Origin: UBA6136 sp044351045
GTDB lineage: Bacteria > Pseudomonadota > Gammaproteobacteria > Methylococcales > Methylococcaceae
Reading direction: 5' to 3'
DNA length: 18,325 nt
Assembly: GCA_044351045.1 (NCBI GenBank)
Contig: JBILGM010000054.1
Location: 1-18,325 of the forward strand
This document shows positions 14,384-18,325 of the stretch, one piece after another; the stretch's first letter is position 1; every line of letters starts with the position of its first letter. The notes beneath the pieces are model-generated. The model worked only from the letters and a program-made list of their open reading frames with translations. It was not told the DNA's origin and did no database searches. The translations under genes were made by a program, and so were the position numbers.

Positions 14384-16753
14384 ATGACGCTGAAACACCT
14401 GGCTTATCTGGTCGGTTTTGCCCTGCTGTTTCTGATAGCACCCATCGCCTATCAGATAGACCGGGCCGCGCAGTCGCTGCCAGTCATGGATGGCAACCAT
14501 CCGCTGGAGGGGCTTAGCGCTCCTGCAACCGTGGAATTCGACGCGCTGGCGATCCCCACCGTCAACACCGAAAACCGGGAAGATGCCTATCGGGTACTGG
14601 GCTATCTCCATGCCAGAGATCGGCTTTTCCAGATGGACATGCAGCGGCGAAAAACAGCGGGGCGGCTGGCTGAGGTATTAGGTGAAAAAGCCCTAACCTC
14701 AGATCGGAAGCAGCGCATTTATGGTTTCGCAGAAACCGCGAAAAAGACGGTGGATCAACTAAGACCCGCAGAACGTGCCGCGTTGCTGGCATATACCGAA
14801 GGTGTCAACGCCGTTCTCCGACACGCACGGGAATTCCCACCGGAATTCCGTTTCCTGCATTATCGACCCGACCCCTGGCAACCCGAGGACAGCCTGATGG
14901 TCGCGGCCAATATGTTCCAAATGTTGAGCGACAGCGAGGCCGAGGAACGCATGCTGACGATGATGCAATCCTGCCTGCCGGAGGCCGTCACCGCTTTTCT
15001 GACGCCTGATACGGATGCCTACACTCATACGCTACTCGGAGGCAGTGCATCAAGACGCCCCGAGCAGCCGGTTCCGACCGACGCCATCGCAAGACTGATC
15101 CAGGAAGCACCCATGACCGCTCAGCTTACCGCGCTCGTTCAGCCGGAGCCACCGAGCATAGGATCAAACAATTGGGCCATCAATGGCACGAAGACACTTG
15201 ATGGCCGGGCCATTCTGGCGGATGACATGCACCTGCCGTTGGGGGTACCCAATACCTGGTATCGTGCTCACCTGCATTACAGCACTTACCAGGTGTCTGG
15301 AGTCACTTTACCGGGCGTGCCACTGGTCGTGGTGGGTAGCAATCGCCACATCGCCTGGGGGTTCACCAATCTCACCGGGGATGTGCAAGATCTTGTCTCG
15401 CTTGAGATTAATCCCGACCACCCGAACCAATACCTGACACCACAAGGATGGCAGTCATTCACCACTACGACTGAATCCATCCCAATACTAGGCGGGAAAT
15501 CAGAAACCCTCGCCGTGCAAAAAACGGTCTGGGGGCCTGTCCTGGAAACGGAGCTGCTCCACAAACGTGTGGCACTAAGATGGACCGCGCTCGATCCAGC
15601 CGCCGTCAATCTGCGCTTGATTGAAATGGATGCGGCGGATACACAGCAGAAGGCCATCGATGTCCTCAATCGTTTTGGGGCACCACCGCAAAATGTGCTG
15701 CTAGCAGACAAATCGGGCCATATCGCTTGGACTTTGACGGGATTTATCCCCAATCGACGGGGATTTGATGGCAGCGTGAGCCAGTCATGGGCAAATGGTG
15801 ACAAAGACTGGGAGGGCTACCTTGCCCCCGAGCAACTTCCCCGAGTGGTAGACCCCCCAGAGGGTTTTCTTGCGACAGCCAACAACCGAACTCTGGGTAC
15901 CGAGTACCCCCATGTCATCGGTCACAACTTTTCCAATGGATATCGCGCCTACCGGATACGTCAACGACTGGAGGAGAAGACACGACTCAGTGAGCGGGAC
16001 ATGCATGAGATCCAGCTCGATACGACGAGTGACTTTTATGCTTTCTATAGTGAGTTGGCACTTTCACTACTCAGCGCCCATCGGCTGACTGATGATATCA
16101 GCCTGGCCGAAATCGAATCTGTTCTTCGCCGGTGGGACGGGCAACTGAACCCCAACAGTCAAGGCATCGCTTTGCTAATCCATTGGCGGACAACGCTGGC
16201 TAGTAGGGTTTTCACCCCGATAATGCAGGGCTGCGTAAGACGATATCCATCTTTTGCCTATCACTGGCGGGAAATGGAAACTCCATTGCGAGCTATCCTC
16301 AGGAAAGGCATTCCTTCCATTGCAGACGTTTATGAGCTCTCGGATTGGGATGACTTTTTATTGGCAACCTTGAGTCAAGCGGCCAACGAACTTAAAGCCA
16401 AATACGGCATACGTCGCCTTGACCAATTGCCCTGGCAAAAGGTCAACACCGTAGTGTTACAGCATCCATTCAGCCGCGTGGACCCAAAGACTGGCATATT
16501 TCTGGATATGGACCCTGTACCCGGCGCGTGCGACAGCAACTGCATCAAAGTTCTGCATGAAAAGAACGGGGCCAGCGAGAGAGTGGTAATAGCCCCAAAT
16601 CATCCTGAGAACGGCATCTTCGAGATGCCCGGAGGACAGTCCGGGCACCCACTCTCCAGCCATTTCCGCGACCAGCAAAGAGCATGGGAAATGGGCTCAG
16701 AGCAAGCTTTCTTACCGGGCAAGACCGAACACACTTTGAAGCTGACACCTTAA
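14384..16753 (+). CDS. penicillin acylase family Ntn hydrolase (peptidase S45)
   Basis: A 789-residue precursor of an exported N-terminal-nucleophile amidohydrolase. A membrane or signal segment lies at about 6-22. The expected autocleavage and nucleophile site is IGSNNWAING, with Gly260-Ser261: Ser261 becomes the N-terminus of the beta chain. Other family marks are HARDRLFQMDMQRR near the start, DDMHLPL (metal-site region), PGVPLVVVGSNRHIAWGFTN and TANNRT, with the conserved oxyanion Asn. Family members hydrolyse amides such as penicillins, cyclic lipopeptides or acyl-homoserine lactones; the natural substrate here is unknown. Start: ATG at 14384 (GTG at 14378 is an alternative); no clear ribosome binding site is seen. 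It is divergent from rph, with about 150 bases of spacer after it. Confidence 0.93.
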   Translation: MTLKHLAYLVGFALLFLIAPIAYQIDRAAQSLPVMDGNHPLEGLSAPATVEFDALAIPTVNTENREDAYRVLGYLHARDRLFQMDMQRRKTAGRLAEVLGEKALTSDRKQRIYGFAETAKKTVDQLRPAERAALLAYTEGVNAVLRHAREFPPEFRFLHYRPDPWQPEDSLMVAANMFQMLSDSEAEERMLTMMQSCLPEAVTAFLTPDTDAYTHTLLGGSASRRPEQPVPTDAIARLIQEAPMTAQLTALVQPEPPSIGSNNWAINGTKTLDGRAILADDMHLPLGVPNTWYRAHLHYSTYQVSGVTLPGVPLVVVGSNRHIAWGFTNLTGDVQDLVSLEINPDHPNQYLTPQGWQSFTTTTESIPILGGKSETLAVQKTVWGPVLETELLHKRVALRWTALDPAAVNLRLIEMDAADTQQKAIDVLNRFGAPPQNVLLADKSGHIAWTLTGFIPNRRGFDGSVSQSWANGDKDWEGYLAPEQLPRVVDPPEGFLATANNRTLGTEYPHVIGHNFSNGYRAYRIRQRLEEKTRLSERDMHEIQLDTTSDFYAFYSELALSLLSAHRLTDDISLAEIESVLRRWDGQLNPNSQGIALLIHWRTTLASRVFTPIMQGCVRRYPSFAYHWREMETPLRAILRKGIPSIADVYELSDWDDFLLATLSQAANELKAKYGIRRLDQLPWQKVNTVVLQHPFSRVDPKTGIFLDMDPVPGACDSNCIKVLHEKNGASERVVIAPNHPENGIFEMPGGQSGHPLSSHFRDQQRAWEMGSEQAFLPGKTEHTLKLTP

Positions 16754-16907
16754 ATCAAGCAGTAGCATCTATAACAATGGCTTACCTATCGGTCGAGTTG
16801 CACTTAGAGAAGCTTGTAGAGCTGGAACAATAGCCCTTCCATTCTCTTGAGAGATCACCATCTGTCCAGCGGACGACACCGCTGGCAACTCTCCAAACGG
16901 AAAATAA

Positions 16908-17783
16908 ATGAATCCAAAAATTCTCGCATTCTTTTTTGTCTTAACTACCCTCTTGGAATGCCTCGCCTATCCGACGCCGAGCTCCGCCGCCTGGAGTAAT
17001 GATGCCCTTCTCTTCGCAGTAGCCGATGAAGATGATGAAGAAGAAGACGATGATGATGTGGGATCATCAAGTGACCATAGCCAAGCCTCTTCCTCGTTAT
17101 ATTCGCACTATTCCAGTGTAACGGCACAGCGATTGGTCACCCGCAAGAAATCCACTAAGAAACGCAAGATCCATCATCGAGATTCCACGACGCACTCACG
17201 CCGCAACGTTCGGAAACCCAAGTCAGTAACGAAACATGGTTACGCCTCGATTTCAGATTCTGCCAAGAAAGTCAGCCCCGCAAAGAAACGACCCCACGTG
17301 CAGCATCAAATAAAGCAGACCCGACTAGGCTCAGCCCGATCTAATTCAAGACGTTCAACAGCCACTCACCTGACTCAATCAAAACAAGCATCCAGTCCAA
17401 CCAATCGTCTCCATGAGAATAAGAAACCGGTACGTGGCAGTAAGTCCCTACATCGACCATTTCCAGCTAAGACGCCAGCTGATAGCAAACGAATCCGCAC
17501 AGGTCAGTCAGCGACGAGGACACATCAATCTGCGCGCAAAACCAAATCGGAGACGCAAACTCAGCAAACACGAATAGAAAGAAAGCGAACCAAGGGGTCT
17601 GGAATGAATGAAAGGACCTCACAACCCCCAAACCTCAGCCATAGGACTTCAGCTAAAGCAAATAGAGATAGGGCCAGACGTGAAGCGACCAAACTACTTT
17701 CAAGGAAAGCTTATCCCAACAGCCCCAAAAGGGTAACCAATCCCGAGAAAGCACAGAGAAGGTCAAATCGGTCGAAAGATTGA
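16908..17783 (+). CDS. exported acidic/basic low-complexity protein, function unknown
   Basis: A 291-residue protein I do not recognise. It has a signal peptide (Lys4, hydrophobic 5-20, likely cleavage after about residue 28 at SSAA), then an acidic run at 40-50 (DEDDEEEDDDD), a Ser/Tyr-rich linker to about 72, and then about 215 residues dominated by Lys, Arg, Ser, Thr, Gln and His with no hydrophobic core: a very basic, probably disordered tail. It recalls histone-H1-like or AlgP-like tails in composition only. The DNA is visibly AT-richer (26 of 60 bases are G or C at 17341-17400 against 43 of 60 at 6481-6540) and uses AGA, AGG and ATA codons, suggesting transfer or weak selection. The ribosome binding site is weak (CGGAAA). 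An open frame of like composition continues past its stop. Confidence 0.7.
   Translation: MNPKILAFFFVLTTLLECLAYPTPSSAAWSNDALLFAVADEDDEEEDDDDVGSSSDHSQASSSLYSHYSSVTAQRLVTRKKSTKKRKIHHRDSTTHSRRNVRKPKSVTKHGYASISDSAKKVSPAKKRPHVQHQIKQTRLGSARSNSRRSTATHLTQSKQASSPTNRLHENKKPVRGSKSLHRPFPAKTPADSKRIRTGQSATRTHQSARKTKSETQTQQTRIERKRTKGSGMNERTSQPPNLSHRTSAKANRDRARREATKLLSRKAYPNSPKRVTNPEKAQRRSNRSKD
17025..17057 (+). repeat. GAW trinucleotide run encoding the acidic patch
   Basis: Eleven consecutive codons are GAT, GAA or GAC (Asp/Glu), an imperfect triplet repeat able to change length by slippage in whole codons. Such a change would lengthen or shorten the acidic patch without shifting the frame. Confidence 0.6.
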
Positions 17784-17977
17784 TAGGGTATGAAAAACTC
17801 GCAAAGCGGATGGCTACGAAGCAAAAAACAACAGGGAAACAGCAAGTCACGAAAAGAAACATGCAGCGGAATTCGTCAAGCAGTCCCAACGATAGCCGTA
17901 AAATGAAGTCGGGGGCAAATAGAAGCACCCGCAACTTAAAATTCTGCCCAGGACGCAGCCTAGAATCGTGCGGCTAG
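17684..17977 (+). other. open frame overlapping and continuing past the basic protein gene (possible frameshifted continuation)
   Basis: A second frame is open from 17684, overlapping the last 100 bases of the basic protein gene, to a stop at 17975-17977. Past the first gene's stop (17783) it still encodes a Lys/Arg/Ser/Thr/Gln/Asn-rich sequence. It has only a TTG at 17780 (66 codons) as a start near the boundary and no ribosome binding site. It may be the original C-terminus displaced by a single-base change, or a chance open frame in AG-rich DNA. I treat it as unproven. Confidence 0.3.
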
Positions 17978-18220
17978 AGTGAAAAGAACCCTGAACCAAG
18001 GCTACTTTTACCAATGGCGTTTAAACAGAGACGGACCGCCGCGTTAGCGGAGCTATGGTTTGAGCTTTCTGGTAGTCCGCATGACGCGAGCCTTGCATCG
18101 CGGATGGAGCGCCAGTGGCGCTTAACGGATGGCCGCCTGGAGAAGGATTAAGTCCCCCTGTGGATCAATGGGGTAACTTTCAGCCCGCTGAGACACCAGG
18201 GCTATAATCTTCACACAACA
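17978..18220. other. spacer between the AT-rich segment and the rRNA terminator
   Basis: Apart from the small ORF at 18014-18151 I see no gene. A TATAAT on the + strand (18203-18208) has no matching -35 and points into the terminator, so any transcript would end almost at once. A weak AGCCC/GGGCT hairpin (18182-18186 with 18199-18203) overlaps it. Confidence 0.4.
18014..18151 (+). CDS. possible small protein of 45 residues
   Basis: An ATG-started ORF encodes 45 residues rich in Arg, Ala, Leu and Glu, with an amphipathic helix-like N-terminal half (about 5-18) and three tryptophan/phenylalanine positions. Composition and codon use are GC-rich like the housekeeping genes and unlike the AT-rich segment before it. 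An AAGG stands about 13 bases upstream, too far to be convincing. No family is recognised. It could be a real small gene or the remnant of a larger one. Confidence 0.35.
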   Translation: MAFKQRRTAALAELWFELSGSPHDASLASRMERQWRLTDGRLEKD

Positions 18221-18253
18221 AAAAGCCCCGACTAGCGACTAGTCGAGGCTTTT
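18221..18253 (-). terminator. intrinsic terminator of the rRNA operon
   Basis: On the minus strand a 15-pair stem (arms at 18239-18253 and 18221-18235; all pairs formed, one of them G-U) with a TCG loop is followed by TTTTTGTTGTG. It begins about 10 bases after the 3' end of the 5S rRNA, the expected position for the end of an rRNA operon. With A's on the other side the hairpin may also act on the + strand. Confidence 0.9.
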
Positions 18254-18263
18254 GAGTAATTGG

Positions 18264-18325
18264 AGCCTGGCAGTTCCCTACTTTCGCACAGGTAATCTGC
18301 ACTATCATCGGCGCTAAGCGGTTTC
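18264..18325 (-). rRNA. rrf: 5S ribosomal RNA, 3' part (partial at window edge)
   Basis: On the minus strand the sequence carries the conserved 3' half of bacterial 5S rRNA: AGCGCCGATGATAGTG, GCGAAAGTAGG and the terminal helix strand AACTGCCAGGCT. About 60 of the usual 115-120 bases are present; the 5' half lies beyond the right edge. The rest of the rRNA operon (23S and 16S) would be further right. The 3' end is estimated within one or two bases. Confidence 0.95.

Noticed and set aside
13577..14611. Long 344-residue reading of rph
   Set aside because: The extra N-terminal ~100 residues cross the divergent acylase gene start and do not resemble RNase PH, which starts at MRPSGRQ.
16777..16833. 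An 18-residue ORF between the acylase gene and the basic protein gene
   Set aside because: It has no ribosome binding site and no recognisable feature; short ORFs like this are expected by chance.
17653..17934. Hydrophobic 93-residue minus-strand frame opposite the basic protein gene
   Set aside because: It is the complement of Lys/Arg/Ser-rich codons, which always reads as Phe/Leu/Ser-rich; no start signal is seen.
18203..18208. TATAAT facing the rRNA operon from outside
   Set aside because: No -35 partner, and the transcript would meet the terminator hairpin within about ten bases.

Overview
The window is a stretch of bacterial chromosome, most likely from a gammaproteobacterium. It is GC-rich over most of its length. 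The best clue is the order radC / coaBC-dut-(algC)-argB, an arrangement I know from Pseudomonas-type gammaproteobacteria. I cannot name the genus. Most genes are housekeeping genes, and there is no transposase, integrase, phage gene, CRISPR array or tRNA.

Left part (1-5200): a secreted DUF4124 protein on the + strand runs head-on into a minus-strand pathway cluster read coaBC, dut, argB (coenzyme A synthesis, dUTP hydrolysis, arginine synthesis). The 3' ends of the DUF4124 gene and argB overlap by 33 bases. radC is divergent from coaBC, and a SAM-dependent methyltransferase gene overlaps the radC stop codon by one base.

Middle (5200-12800): ppsA (phosphoenolpyruvate synthase) converges on mdh (malate dehydrogenase), both at the PEP/pyruvate/C4-acid branch point. 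Upstream of mdh on the same strand lie a copper-chaperone-like HMA protein and a DUF4389 membrane protein. Divergent from these is an AlkB-like DNA/RNA dealkylase followed after 2 bases by a small putative zinc-binding protein. Next come a gamma-glutamylcyclotransferase-like gene, a divergent HerA-like ATPase of the YjgR/DUF853 family, and rdgB (house-cleaning XTP/dITP pyrophosphatase), whose stop codon abuts the ATPase stop codon. radC, dut, alkB-like and rdgB give the window a nucleotide-pool and DNA-repair flavour, but they are not one operon.

Right part (12900-18325): a beta-carbonic anhydrase converges on rph (RNase PH) across a strong hairpin. A penicillin-acylase-family Ntn hydrolase is divergent from rph. 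After it the base composition falls: an AT-richer segment encodes an exported protein with an acidic patch and a long, strongly basic low-complexity tail, with an overlapping open frame of similar composition at its end that may be a frameshifted continuation. The window closes with a small unassigned ORF, a strong intrinsic terminator and the 3' half of a 5S rRNA gene on the minus strand, so an rRNA operon enters from the right.

I see no clearly new multi-gene system. The least ordinary items are the exported acidic/basic protein beside the rRNA operon, the alkB-like/zinc-protein pair, and the 15-base palindrome over the HMA gene's ribosome binding site.
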